Origin: Byssothecium circinans
Lineage: Eukaryota; Ascomycota; Dothideomycetes; Pleosporales; Massarinaceae
Assembly (NCBI GenBank): GCA_010015675.1
Contig: ML976981.1
Location: 697,601-761,600, forward strand
Length of the DNA stretch: 64,000 nucleotides
Direction of reading: 5' to 3'
Shown here: piece after piece, positions 46,473 through 57,484 of the stretch
Position numbering within the stretch: position 1 is the first letter of the stretch
Layout of the letters: every line of letters begins with the position of its first letter
Program-made: the position numbers and the translations under genes
Notes under the pieces: generated by a model
What the model was told of the DNA's origin: nothing
Databases searched by the model: none
What the model saw: only the letters and a program-made list of their open reading frames with translations

Positions 46473-47282
46473 TTATTTCGAACTTTGAGATTCTTCGTGA
46501 AGAGCCGCTAGCTCCGGCTTATATACACCTTTTTTATAAGGTTGAGGGTCGAATTCGCCATTTTTAATCTCCGTATATCGTCTGACGTGGTGCCGGTGTC
46601 GTTCTGTTTGCGCGAAGTACTTTTGAGGATCTCCGGCAACTATGTCATAGTGTAGCTCGCGGTGCTCTTTTCGGAGGTTCGATGCGTACTCAGTCGATTT
46701 CACTGGGCCATGATTCGGATCGGTAAGATAGTAGCAATATCTTAGCAAAACGGCAATGTGCAATGCAAACCGGATGCGTTCAACGTAGTCTCTGAGAGAA
46801 ATATTCAGCCACATTTCCATTAGGGCATCGATGAATTGGTTTAGAAGTGGCATTGTCGATTGCATGGTGGGTTCCAGCTCGAAGTACCAATCATTGGCAC
46901 AGTAGAGAACAACCTTCGTGTCGCGTGAAGGATGAGAGAGTTGCAAGCTTTTTCCGCAGAATCCAGGGTCATCGCTGAATCTGTCGCATGGGGTGCAAAG
47001 GTTATATCCGGAATTCTGGAGGACTTCGGCTGCAGATAGAGTATTTTGAACCAAAAGGTTCAGATCCCAGGCTTGGGTGTCACTGCCGTAGTGGGCGAGG
47101 ACATCTTCTAACCATATCACGTTGGCAATTCCATTTGTTTTGAGAAAGGTAGAGGCCGCGTATCGATCCTCGGACCCTGTTTCTTCGAAGCCAAAGAGTC
47201 GCCTGGAAGGGCTGCGAAGTGATTTTCTCCCTTTGAAGAGCCCTTTTAAATACTTCAGAAGGATTAAAGTACGCGCAGCCAT
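46473..47282 (-). CDS. diverged nucleotidyltransferase-like protein
   Basis: This is an intron-less gene of 269 aa starting MAARTLILLKYLKGLF at the first in-frame ATG. Residues 45-100 or so (GIANVIWLEDVLAHYGSDTQAWDLNLLVQNTLSAAEVLQ with a following Asn-Ser-Gly-Tyr) follow the strand-helix order of the nucleotidyltransferase fold seen in fungal accessory proteins of unknown role. The catalytic Asp-x-Asp position reads AWDLNLLV, with the second Asp replaced by Asn, so activity is doubtful. Tyr/Arg/His-rich helices follow, with a C-terminal PQKYFAQTERHRHHVRRY block. It lies 535 bp from the other nucleotidyltransferase-like gene on the same strand. Old duplication is possible. The fold assignment is tentative. 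Confidence 0.6.
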   Translation of the reverse strand: MAARTLILLKYLKGLFKGRKSLRSPSRRLFGFEETGSEDRYAASTFLKTNGIANVIWLEDVLAHYGSDTQAWDLNLLVQNTLSAAEVLQNSGYNLCTPCDRFSDDPGFCGKSLQLSHPSRDTKVVLYCANDWYFELEPTMQSTMPLLNQFIDALMEMWLNISLRDYVERIRFALHIAVLLRYCYYLTDPNHGPVKSTEYASNLRKEHRELHYDIVAGDPQKYFAQTERHRHHVRRYTEIKNGEFDPQPYKKGVYKPELAALHEESQSSK

Positions 47283-47664
47283 GGATATCGATGAAAGATT
47301 TGACACCGCAGGTGAGAGTTGAAAACGAGATTTGAAGAGAGGCAATAAAATTCCGAGTAGGATTTTTGGCTGTTGTGTATGTAGTACCGGTCGACACGTT
47401 GTTCAGGACGCTCGTCGCGATACACATAGGTAGGGTTGAAGGTCTATCGGGTTCTTGGTCGGTCGGTACGTGGTCTAGAAACAATTTGTTAAGCGAGCGT
47501 TTAGCGTGGTGGCATGAGCTGACGTCACGAACCGCACCTTGCAGTGGTACGTAATGCAAATGACATCTTTTAACCAAATGAAGTCCACAGAAAATCCACC
47601 AAAGCGGGATATTGAACGAAACATTTGCACAGGCGATTGCTTTACTCCCTATAATACCTACTAG
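47283..47664. other. intergenic
   Basis: This is the upstream region of the minus-strand gene. No further feature was seen; AT content rises toward the inverted repeat. Confidence 0.4.
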
Positions 47665-47779
47665 GTGGTTTTCAGAACTAATTTCGTCACGTGCTCGGTA
47701 ATATCCTAGTTTTAGCTAATCAACGATAGACTGTCATACGATGTACCGAGCACGTGACGGAATTAGTTCTGAAAACCAC
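47665..47779. repeat. 36-bp inverted repeat pair with 43-bp spacer (MITE-like or hairpin)
   Basis: The arm 47665-47700 and the reverse complement of 47744-47779 agree at 35 of 36 positions. Each arm has a CACGTG palindrome and starts GTGGTTTTCAG. The spacer 47701-47743 is AT-rich. It ends 77 bp before the phosphoesterase start codon. It may be a small miniature transposon, although no target-site duplication is visible, or a hairpin in the gene's leader. Confidence 0.85.
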
Positions 47780-47856
47780 GCATTGTACCGCCTTATATCT
47801 CAATCTACGTTACGCAACTGTTCCCACTATTTCCCAAGTCCTACACGCATACCTCA

Positions 47857-48531
47857 ATGAAGCTTCTCATCCTCTCCGACCTCCACCTCGAAACCCCCTC
47901 CACACGTCCTACATATTTCCAGTTTACCATTCCTCCATCATGTCCATACCTAGCTCTCCTAGGGGACATTGGATTGGCGTCCGACACCCGCCTTTTTGAA
48001 TTTCTCTCGCTGCAACTCAAGCAATTCGAGATTATATTTTTTGTAATGGGAAACCATGAAGCGTACGACAGCAGCTACACCGCAGCTAGATCCGCATTCC
48101 ACTCCTTCTCTCAGAGCATTTCCCAGCGCCGCAGATCCGATCCATCATTGGGCTGCTTCATATTCCTTGACCAAACACGGTTCGATATCTGTCATAACGT
48201 AACTATCCTGGGTTGCACGCTATTCTCTACCATATCTTCTCAGCAAGCGCAATCTGTGCAATTATTCGTCAGCGACTTTGAGCGGGTGGAAGATTGGACT
48301 GTGGAGGACCATAACGCCGCACATGCTTCTGACCTCGCTTGGCTGAATGAGCAGGTTCTGCAAATTAGCAAGTCGGAACCGCACAGGAAGATCATCATAT
48401 TCACGCACTACAGCCCTACAACTTCTCCTGAAGCAAATGATCCGCGTCCTCTGAAAGACGCATCTGGTGTGCGTTCGGCGTTTATGACGGATCTCTCTGC
48501 TGAGCCATGCTGTGTTGAAATGAGGCTCTGA
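47857..48531 (+). pseudogene. calcineurin-like metallophosphoesterase, 3' end removed by LTR insertion
   Basis: The frame begins MKLLILSDLHLE (metal-binding Asp-x-His), then LLGDIGLASD (GD), VMGNHEAYD (GNHE) and IIIFTHYSP (His). The last motif of the family, Gly-His-x-His, is missing: family members continue after DLSAEPC for roughly 50 more residues, but here foreign sequence starting at 48513 supplies six codons and a stop at 48531. The retained part corresponds to about 218 residues. Without the final His pair the metal site should be incomplete. Composition of the coding part is normal, with no RIP. The neighbouring LTR explains the truncation. Confidence 0.85.
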
Positions 48532-48650
48532 GTGAGTGGGAGAAAGTGATTGATTGAGTGATCGAGCAGCAACTACAGAGGAAGGCTATATAAGGTGACA
48601 GTTAGGTCACGTAACTAGACGGTCACGTGACTAAAGTCCGCCTTCAAACA
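48513..48650 (-). repeat. LTR-like repeat (138 bp) interrupting the phosphoesterase gene
   Basis: Read on the minus strand it starts TGTTTGAAG and ends TTCAACA, giving the TG...CA ends and a short terminal inverted repeat. It is preceded on that strand by the purine tract CAAAGGGGAG, as expected for a 3' LTR. It contains two copies of GGTCACGT and a TATATAAG box. It is not visibly RIP-mutated. The body of its element should lie to the right but is not recognisable. Confidence 0.65.
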
Positions 48651-49060
48651 CTCCCCTTTGCTGCATGATTACGAGCCTAGCCTTATCAAACCTAGTAGGA
48701 CCTTATAAGGAGGCAGTAAATACTAAAGAGTACTAGCTCTATCTCCCTTAAATCTAAACTATTTACTTCCTTATAAGGGGAGTAAAGTCCTAAAGAAATT
48801 ATTATTATCTATAAAAATATCTCCCCTAGATAGGACGTCCCTAATAAAGGTAGTAGTATAATAGTAGCACTACTAGTTAGTATATATAGAGGAATATAGA
48901 TATATATTATAGATTAAGCATTTTACATACCTAAGTATAAGCTTATATTAAAAAGTGTTTAGTATAGTTTTATAGCTTTTTATATAGTAAACCCTATTAG
49001 TTAATAGTTTAAAGAGTAAATAGTTATAAATATTAGAGTTATATATATAAAGAGCCTTAC
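48651..49060. repeat. RIP-mutated repeat debris
   Basis: Composition falls to TA-rich sequence with CA/TG depletion within about 50 bp of the LTR. No coding frame. It ends at the CTTAC target site of the complete retrotransposon. Confidence 0.7.
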
Positions 49061-49523
49061 TGTTACTAAGGGGTATACTTGCCAGGCCTGATCTATGTTA
49101 AGGGAGGTTGGTTAGTGTAAGGTGTACACGTTAGGTAGTATGCTTTAGTAGTTTAAGAAGTAAACGTGCGAAAGTAACTAATTCTATAATAAGCTATAAA
49201 ATAACTAATAAGTCTTAATCTAGGTAAAAGATAAACTGTAAAGAGTTAATTATAAAGAACTAGAATTAAAAAGATAAAGGAAACCCGTCTAGTCTTTATA
49301 CTACTCATTCTATTCCTTTAATAAGTCCTTAATCCTACCTAGAGCCTTTACTCCTTTTACTCCCTAGATCTTTGCTTAATCCTAGGATCTACAGAATCTT
49401 TAAGCCTTAGTAGGATTATAATTACGTAACTAGCGCTTTAACCTTGCCTAGCGCCTTACTATCTAATACTCTTCCTAAGCGTATCATTCCTGCGTAGCTG
49501 CGCTTATATACTGTCTTGTAACA
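49061..49523 (-). repeat. 3' LTR of the complete Ty3/gypsy element
   Basis: It starts TGTTACTAAGG and ends CTTGTAACA on the plus strand. It is adjacent to a polypurine tract (minus strand) at about 49524-49540. Its differences from the other LTR look mainly like C-to-T/G-to-A transitions. Confidence 0.92.
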
Positions 49524-51079
49524 TTATCCCTCTTTTTAAGATTATCACTATGCCGCTTCTTCTTATAGCTAGTATATAAGTCGTGCGTGTCCCTAGTTAC
49601 TCGTAGTATTATAGCCTTTTTTAGAGTTTTACTAACTTTTCTTTAACTATGCTTAAAGTTCTGTCTAAGTCGTCCACCGCGCGCCATTAATATTAAGCTA
49701 ATTGAGTTCGTTCTCAAGGTCTAGAAATAACGCCAGGTTACGAACATTATTAAAAGCGCAAGCTTTGCTATTTTATTAATGTGGCTATAGGTTAGTGCGC
49801 TACTTACATTTAGGTTTACACTAAGTGTAGTCTGTTTTTTCCTAAAGAAGAGTAGAAGAAAGTTTAAATAGAAAAAAAAAAAAAAGTAAATTATGCTGTT
49901 TTATTCTAAAGTTAAGGCCGCGTAGCTTTAGGTAAAGTCCGCTTAGCTTCGCGTAGAGCTAGCTAAACTTAAAGCCTATAAGCGTTCCTTTATAAACTAG
50001 GATTACCATGTCTTAAGCGTAATAGACGCTACGCAAAAGGTAGAAACTTTAAAAAGTATAAGGACTACTATTTTATCTAAACTACTGCTATCTAAACCGT
50101 CGTCAGCTAACCTAGGCTAGTTATAGGCTAATCTTTCTTTAATCTTTTTTAATCTTTTTTTATCTTTTAACTTTTCTAATTTCCTAGCAAATATAGAGTT
50201 ATTGCCTTTAGATGCTGCTAGTAGTAATCCTTTACTAATTACTTATAATTTATAAAATTCTATATTATTTTTTAGGTATTCTAGCTATTTAGCTAGCTCT
50301 TTTACTTAACTAAGTACTTCTACTAACGCTTAAATTTTCGCAGGTCCTTAATTTCTTTAACCTCGTAATCTTTATCTTTAAGTTTAATTCGCGTCTTAAT
50401 TTCGGCATCTAGTAGTGCTGGCTTAAGAAGAGATTTATAAAAGATAAAGTATATACGCATGCTTTTAAAAAGTTTTAATTTAAATGTAATAGGTCTTTTA
50501 ACCTTTAGGATCTTAAAAGGTCCTATCTAAAAGTTATCTAGTTTATCGCATAGGCGTTTAGTTTTTAAATTTTTTTGTAATAGAAAAACTTTATTCCTTT
50601 TTTTAAAGGTTAGTCCTTTAAGCCTTTTCTTATTTACTAATTTAGCTATTATGAGGTTCTATTAAGCGATTCGTTAGCTTAATTCGTCGTGTAATTTGTG
50701 AAGTAGTCGTGCCTTATCATTAGCTCTAGCTAAAAGACTCTTAATGTCCTTTAGATTCTAATAAGCAATCGGCTCATATCCGTAGTTCGCGTAGTGCGGT
50801 GAGTATCCTGTTATCGTAGATCTTGTGCTGTTGTAGGCTAATTGTGCTGTTAGCAGAAGTTTAACCTAGTTATCCTATAGTTTATTAGCGTATATCCTTA
50901 GATATTATTCTAGTGTCTAGTTCGTTCGTTCCATCTAACTATCTATCTATAGATAAAAGCTAGTTAAAAGCTTCTTGTTAACTCTAAGCTTTGCTAAGAA
51001 CGTGCTTTAATATTTAAAGGTAAATAGTATTCTATAATTAGTAATAAACTATTCTAGTACACCGTGCTAGCTAATAAGT

Positions 51080-51400
51080 ACCTTAGTTACTTTGTAAGCT
51101 ATTTCCTTAGCCGTAACTATTTCTTCTATTAGTATGAATATTAATGCTTTAGTTAACTAGTTAATAATTACTAATATTAAGTTGCATAGCTGTGCTAATC
51201 TAGGTTCTAACGATTTTAGGAGTTTTATAATGAAGTCTATTATAACACTAATCTATAGGCGTGCGGGTAGTTTAAGTAATTAGAGTAATCCGTAGGGCTT
51301 ATGTCTCTTAGGCTTATTCTTAAAATATACTAAACAGTTGCCTATTACGTTCTAAACTATTTTTCGTACATTAGAGATTAAGTACTTATTTAAGATCTAT
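51080..51400 (-). pseudogene. integrase relic (Ty3/gypsy)
   Basis: The minus-strand frame has FKNKPKRHKPYGLL, then a stop, then IDFIIKLLKS, matching the segment between the HHCC finger and the first catalytic Asp of gypsy integrases. Several stops interrupt it. Confidence 0.7.
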
Positions 51401-52369
51401 TAAATTATTTTGTTAATCCTAAGGTGTTTATATTCTTTAGACTCGTGTAGCTTTCGTATTAGGGTTAGTATATAAGCTTCTCGCGGTATAATCTATTATT
51501 CCTTATCTTAGGGTAGTCTTGCTTTAAGGTAGTTTACTAAGTCATATTCTACTCTCTATTTTAGGGTTAAATGATTGTAATCTATAAGGTCGTAAACCTT
51601 TAGTCCCTAGTAATTAATCCTAGCCACCTTAGTTAATTAAGGTTAATTATAGCTTATACTTTTATTATAGTCCTTCTATAGGACCGCGTTATGCGTAATA
51701 GGTCTATCTATTTCTTAAAGGTTAGATCTTTGGCTAAGGGCGTCCGCTGCTCTATTCAGCAATCCTAGGCGATGGTATACCTTAAAGTCGTAATCTGCTA
51801 TTAATTTAGCCTATCTAACCTATCGTCGGTTAAGTTTCTTAGTTGTTATAAAACTCGTTAGGTTTTAGTAATCTAAATATACCTCTACCTAATGTTTAGC
51901 GCTAACTAGTTAGGCTTGCTATTATTTAAAGGCGTCTACTATCGCTAGTAGTTCCTTGTCGTAAACGTCGTAGTTAAGCTCCGCGCTTATAAACTTTTAT
52001 AAGTAGTAAAATACTAGTCTCTACTTTTTATTATTGCCTTATTATAAGAGAATTACTTCTAGGGCGTAATCTAATGCATTTGTTTCTACTTGCAGTAGTC
52101 ATTCTAGGTCGTGCATCTATAGCATAAGGGCTAATAGGAATAGTTTCTTTAGCTTTTTAAAAGCCTTTTGCTATTCTTGTCCCTAATAGAATCTCTTTTC
52201 TTTCTTAGTAATCTCCGTAAGAGGCGCCGTAGTTTTTAAGTATCCCTAAATAAACTTTTAATAAAAGTTCGCGAATCCTAAAAAGGACTGCACGTCTTTA
52301 ACTATTTTAGGCGTTTTTATATCCTATACCGCCTTAACTTTCTTTAGGTCTATGGCGATGCCTTTTTAT

Positions 52370-52570
52370 AAGATAATAAATCCTAAGTAATCCATTTCTA
52401 TAATATGGAATTCGCATTTCTCTAGCTATAAGAGTAATTAGTACTTCCTAAGCTTCTTAAGCACTTTCTTAACGTATTTAATATAATCTTTAAGCGTTCC
52501 TAAGGTATACACTAGTATATTATCTAGGTACGCGGTTACAAAAATGTCTAAGTATTCATAAAGTACTCTA
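52370..52570 (-). pseudogene. reverse-transcriptase relic (Ty3/gypsy)
   Basis: The minus-strand frame contains FVTAYLDNILVYT (motif at 52519-52530), where the active-site YLDD has become YLDN. About 35 codons later LEKCEF appears, the conserved Ty3/gypsy spacing. Two stops lie between. The D-to-N change is a G-to-A transition. Confidence 0.85.
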
Positions 52571-53540
52571 TTAATAAGTGCCTAAAATGTTGCAGGCGCG
52601 TTTATTAGTCTAAAAGGCATAACTATATACTCGTATAGTCTATAACGAGTTTTAAAGGCTATCAGCCATTTAAAGCCTTTAGCTATTCATATTTAATAGA
52701 ATCTGTCTCGTATATTAAATTTTATAATTTATTTAACTCTCTAGAGGTGGTCTATAAGTTCCTAGATTAGAGGAAGAGAGTAATAGTTCTTTTTTATAAC
52801 GTGGTTTAGCTATCTATAATCTACATAAAGTCATAGTTTTTTATTCTTTTTTAAGATGAAGAGAATTAGTAAAGCTATTAGGCTTGTACTTTCTTATATA
52901 TATCCTTGCTTTAAGTTTTTCTTAATATACTCCTGCAGTTCTAACTGCTAGTTAAGCATAAGCGGATATATTAGTCCTAGGCGTAGCTTCGCGCCTTCTT
53001 CTAGGTGAATCTTATGATCCTAGTCCTAGTAATCTAGTAATACGGTTTCTTCTATTTCCTTAAATAGGTCTTAAAACTCCTCATATTCTAGTAGCATCGT
53101 TGGTTAGGATTTATCCTTTATAAGTGTAACTCTCCGTATCTAGATAACTCCTATCTGTAAAGGGTCCTTCTTATAGATCTTTTTAATCTTATAAGGTAAT
53201 ATCTTACTAATCTATCTAGTCTAACTAAGTAAGCTTTAGACTACTAGGCTTAATCCTTTATAGTATGTTCTAGCAACCTTGCGCGCTAGTTCTTAGCTAA
53301 ATATTATCCCTTTCTACTAATCTATAGCAGGATTGTGCTTTTTAAGCTAATTATATCTAACTAATATGTCTTCTTTACTAAGATCTATAATGTTAAGAGA
53401 TATTATGTCTTTAATTTTAAGTATATAGAATAACACTTCTTAGGTCTCTAACCTTAAAAATCTGTTGCCTTAGGATATTAGTCTGTCGTTAGCTAGTACT
53501 ACTCATATTAAACGTTCTTTATCTTAATAGGGTATGTTGT

Positions 53541-54480
53541 ATTTCTTAACTACTTGTAGAGAGATAATTATTTATACAGCTTTACTATCTACTAGTACTA
53601 TAAGCCTGTATCTATGTACGTACACCTTTACTTTTAATTAATAAACTAATAGATCTAGGTATCATACGTTGTATAGGGTTGTTATAGGAATGCTCTTACT
53701 AGCGTAACCTTATCTTTAGTAGCATCCTAGTTTTATAACCTTTTTAGTTTTATTAGAAACTAACCTAATCCTTGTTTGTTAGATAGGTATGTTAGGTAGC
53801 TATTCTTGTAATAGGCTGTCTATAACATGCGTGTATGTTCCATTGACGGTTTATCCCTTCGCAGGAATCCTTTCTATAGTTTCTGCAAGAGGTGTGTTTT
53901 ACACATGTCACCAAAGCATCGTTTATAAGGCAAGCTATCGTGGCTTCCTGCTTCTTCCTTTTAAGAGATATTGTTGGGCGGGGGGGTTCTTAGCCTCGTA
54001 GAAGCTTAGGGTATAACCGCTAGCTCATTGCTACGGGCTACTTATTCCTAATATTGGTCGTCTAATATCGTTCGCTAATGTTTTATAGAATTGCCGTGCT
54101 TCCTCTAGCAGGCATCTTTCTTAAATTCGTGAGGAAGGGCGGGGAGTGCATAGCGTCTATAGTCCTCGTCTAAGCATTTTTCTAAAGTAAGCAGGTTATA
54201 ATCTTAACTTTTTCTATCCTACGCGGCTTCTTTCTTGCAGAGTATGTAGAACATATAATTAAGGATTGTCTCGCATTATGCCTAGTCCACCTTCTCGTGC
54301 TCTCAGTCCGCTAGGTGCCCTAAAGGGTGTTAATATTAGCAATCCTTATTTTTATAGTCTAGCGTATTGCTATCTATTAGTCCTACTAGCTAATACCCTA
54401 CAACATGCTTGCTTAGCTAATGCGTTTAGTAATACTTATTGTAGCATTTATGCCACCTAACACGTTCGTGTTACTGTTGC
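53541..54480. other. moderately AT-rich internal segment with short open frames
   Basis: Inside the retrotransposon two frames of 64-70 codons open on the plus strand (53789-54001 and 54266-54460), antisense to the element. They have no domain similarity and look like chance openings where RIP is weaker. I do not call genes here. Confidence 0.5.
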
Positions 54481-55049
54481 TAATTATCTAGAATTATAAT
54501 ATATAATGTCTTTTTAGGCTATCGTTTCACCTTATTTCTTTCGCGCTTATAGTAGAGGCATTAATCTATCTAGTAGTAATACTAATTAACCTTCTAGTAA
54601 AAGTCTTTCTTAGGTACTTCTACTTTAATATATTCCTTTATAGCGTAAGGGCCTTAGAGTTGCATGGCTTCTACTACTACTTCGCTAGCCTTCTCGCCGT
54701 ATACTAATATAAGTGTGGCACAAGTTAGTCCTTCGTGTATAATACTAGCGCACTTCTAGCACATCTTAGCGTTTATTTGTTGTTGAATTACCTAGTCTAG
54801 CACCTTGTTTTTAGCTAGACCTTAGCTTGGGCGTAGTAATTCTTAGAATTTCCTAAAGAGTTGTATAGAATCTATGTCGCTAACGTAGTCGTTAGAGGAT
54901 TTTGCTTAATCTAGTTCTAAAAGTAAGTAAAGAGTAAGTTACTAACGTAGCACTTCTAACTTTTCCTCTTTAGGTCTTATTATTTTAAACTTAATTATCT
55001 TAATCTTGACTACTCTAAGTTTGCTGGCCTAGCCTTAGTTCTTTAGGTA

Positions 55050-55096
55050 GTCTCTGCGGAAGTGTCCTACTTCGCCGCATCAGAGACATGCCTTTT
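55050..55096 (-). pseudogene. gag zinc-knuckle relic
   Basis: On the minus strand the frame reads Cys-Leu-stop-Cys-Gly-Glu-x2-Gly-His, matching the CCHC retroviral-type knuckle. The stop is TGA and the expected fourth ligand codon reads TAC, both explicable by RIP. Confidence 0.7.
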
Positions 55097-56027
55097 TTTC
55101 AAAGCGTTTTTAGCGTTGTTCGTAGGTTAGGCTATTTAGCTATCTACCTTTGCCTTTGTTAGATTGCTTTTTTTATTAGATTTTGTCTGTCATTACCACA
55201 TCGCTATCCTAATTATATCGTGGTGTCTTTGGCTTTCTATGCCTTCTAGAGTTAGAAACAATCATCGTATCTTATTGTTTCTTCTACAGCGCTCGTTTGT
55301 AGAGCCTGTTATTAATTTAGGTGGCTAAGTTAATTATGTCTTATAGGTTATATAGCTTATTATAATAGATTATTCTATCCTTAACCGTTTCCTTTAGCCC
55401 GTTATAGAAGGCTGTGCGTAATAGCGCATTATCCTAATTAATTTTTAACTATAGCTATTTAAACTTTGTTACATACTTCGCGACTAACTTCTCCTACTAG
55501 ATCTAAGATATTTTTTGCTTTACCTAGGTCTCTTTATTAAGTTCTCTAAACACCTTTTAAATCTCTTTCTTAAACGCTGTCTAGCTCTTAAAGATAGCCT
55601 TTATGTCATCTTTGCAATGTCTTATCTTATTTGTAAGATAGTCATCTATAAAAGGTTGCATTTAAGTAGCTACCCTATCCTTTAGGTGCATACTAGCTGC
55701 GAGGATCTTGTCTTAGTCCTCTGTTATAGAGTTAAACCAACAATACAAATCTATGTTAGTAAGGAATAGCTTTAAGCTATCTTATCTTCTATTGTACTTT
55801 TCTAGCGCCGCAATCTTTCTACGGGGTATAGTGTCCTTGGCTTAGAGTTAAGCAATCACCTATATCAACCTATCAATCTATTTAGCTTATTGCTATATCT
55901 AGTTAGCCTAGTTAGCTATTACTAATACTAGACTTAAAGCAGGCGTACCAGCGCTGCTAGCGGCACGTGGGGTAGCGGGAGCTACTATTACGTACGTTTA
56001 AGTTCTCGAACCTATAGGTAGTTAAAG

Positions 56028-56490
56028 TATTACTAAGGAGTATACTTGCTAAGCCTAATCCGTGTTAAGGGAGGTTAGTTAGTGTAAGGTGTATACGTTA
56101 GGTAGTATGCTTTAGTAGTTTAAAAGGTAAATATGCGAAAGTAACTAATTTTATAATGAGCTATAAAATAACTAACAAGTCTTAATCTAGGTAAGAGATA
56201 AACTGTAAAGAGTTAACTACAAAGAACTAGAATTAGAAAGATAAAGAAAACCCATCTAGTCTTTATACTACTTATTCTATTCCTTTGATAAGTCCTTAAT
56301 CCCGCCTAGAGCCTTTGCTCCTTCTACTCCTTAAATCTCTGCTTAATCCTAGGATCTACGGGATCTTTAAGCCTTGGCGGGATCATGATCACGTAACTAG
56401 CGCTCTAACCCTGCCTGGCGCCTTACTATCTGATACTCTTCCTAAGCGTATCGTTCCTGCGTGGCTGCGCTTATACACTGTCTTGTAACA
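56028..56490 (-). repeat. 5' LTR of the complete Ty3/gypsy element
   Basis: It is co-linear with 49061-49523. Its inner terminus reads TATTAC on the plus strand instead of TGTTAC, a G-to-A change typical of RIP. It is followed inward on the minus strand by CTTTAACTACCTATAGG; no standard TGG primer-binding site is obvious. Confidence 0.92.
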
Positions 56491-57469
56491 CTTACTTCTA
56501 TATTAGCGCTTTATAATAATACTAGCCTAAGCATAGATATTAAACGCCTTATTAAATATAAAATAGTTAGTATAACCTACTAAGGCTAATATAGAGGCAA
56601 CTATATAGCTAAATAAAGTAACTTAAAGGTTCTTCTTTTTAGTATTATAGACTAAGAAGTAAGAAGTATAGTTAAAGTCCTTTTAGTCTTCTATAGCTTT
56701 AGCAAGTACTTTCTTCCTTAATAGCTTACTATTATCCTAGAGGATAGGGGTTCTATAGTTATTTTTTATAGTAATAGTATAGGTATACTACTTAGCCTTC
56801 TATTTAGTACTTCTATTAATATAGGCTATTACATGCTAGTAGAAGTATAGGCTATCTAGGAAAAAATTAGCTATATTAATAAGCTAGCTAGAGAGCTAGG
56901 TAGTATCCTTAGTACTATTTAGTAGCTTATTTATAGCTATATTCTTAGTTTAGCACTTTTAGTAGTTTAGTAGCTAATTTCCTATAATTAACCTATTTCT
57001 CTTAATTCTAGCTTATTTATAGTAATTATAGAGCTTATTAGGATTTAAATAAGCTACTATAGTTAACTATATAGTATATATAAGCTAAGAGATTTTAAAG
57101 TAAAGGTATAAGTAGTTAACTTATAATAACACTAACTAACACTAGCTTTAGTACAGCTTAGGGTTAGATCTAAATAATTATAGAGGTATAAAAAGTCTAA
57201 TTAATAAACCAGAAAGAAGGATTAATTAATAGGTCTTATATAAAAGGATAATTAAAACTATAGAACTATCTAGGGACTAAAAAGGCTTATATACTATCTA
57301 AAGTTAGGGGCAATCTAGTATTAAGTAGATAAGGCTAAGGATTTAGGGGTATCTAAACTCTATCCTAAAAGATATTAGGCTAATAGTTTTAGAGATACGC
57401 TATTAGGAAGGAGTAGAGTAGCTTTAGATATAAATTAAAGAAGAGTATATAGTAAGGACTATTATATTA

Positions 57470-57484
57470 CCCCCTCCTTAAAAT
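57470..57484 (-). other. polypurine tract of the older element
   Basis: On the minus strand TTTTAAGGAGGGGG is followed by TAATATAATAG, which resembles an LTR start whose TG has been changed to TA. This fits the orientation shown by the reverse-transcriptase relic. Confidence 0.55.

Larger units (their letters stand above)
49061..56490 (-). mobile_element. complete but RIP-inactivated Ty3/gypsy LTR retrotransposon
   Basis: LTRs at 49061-49523 and 56028-56490 are each 463 bp, co-linear, and bounded by TGTTAC and GTAACA. CTTAC flanks both sides (49056-49060 and 56491-56495), a 5-bp target duplication. Orientation is minus: a purine tract AAAAAGAGGGA adjoins the LTR at 49523, and gag-like sequence follows the LTR at 56028. 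Domain order on the minus strand (zinc knuckle near 55.07 kb, reverse transcriptase near 52.5 kb, integrase near 51.2 kb) is the Ty3/gypsy order. Every frame is broken by stops of the CGA-to-TGA and CAG-to-TAG kind. It is less RIP-saturated than the sequence it sits in. Confidence 0.92.

Noticed and set aside
53789..54460. Two 64-70-codon frames inside the retrotransposon
   Set aside because: Antisense to the element, without domain similarity, and expected by chance where RIP is weaker.
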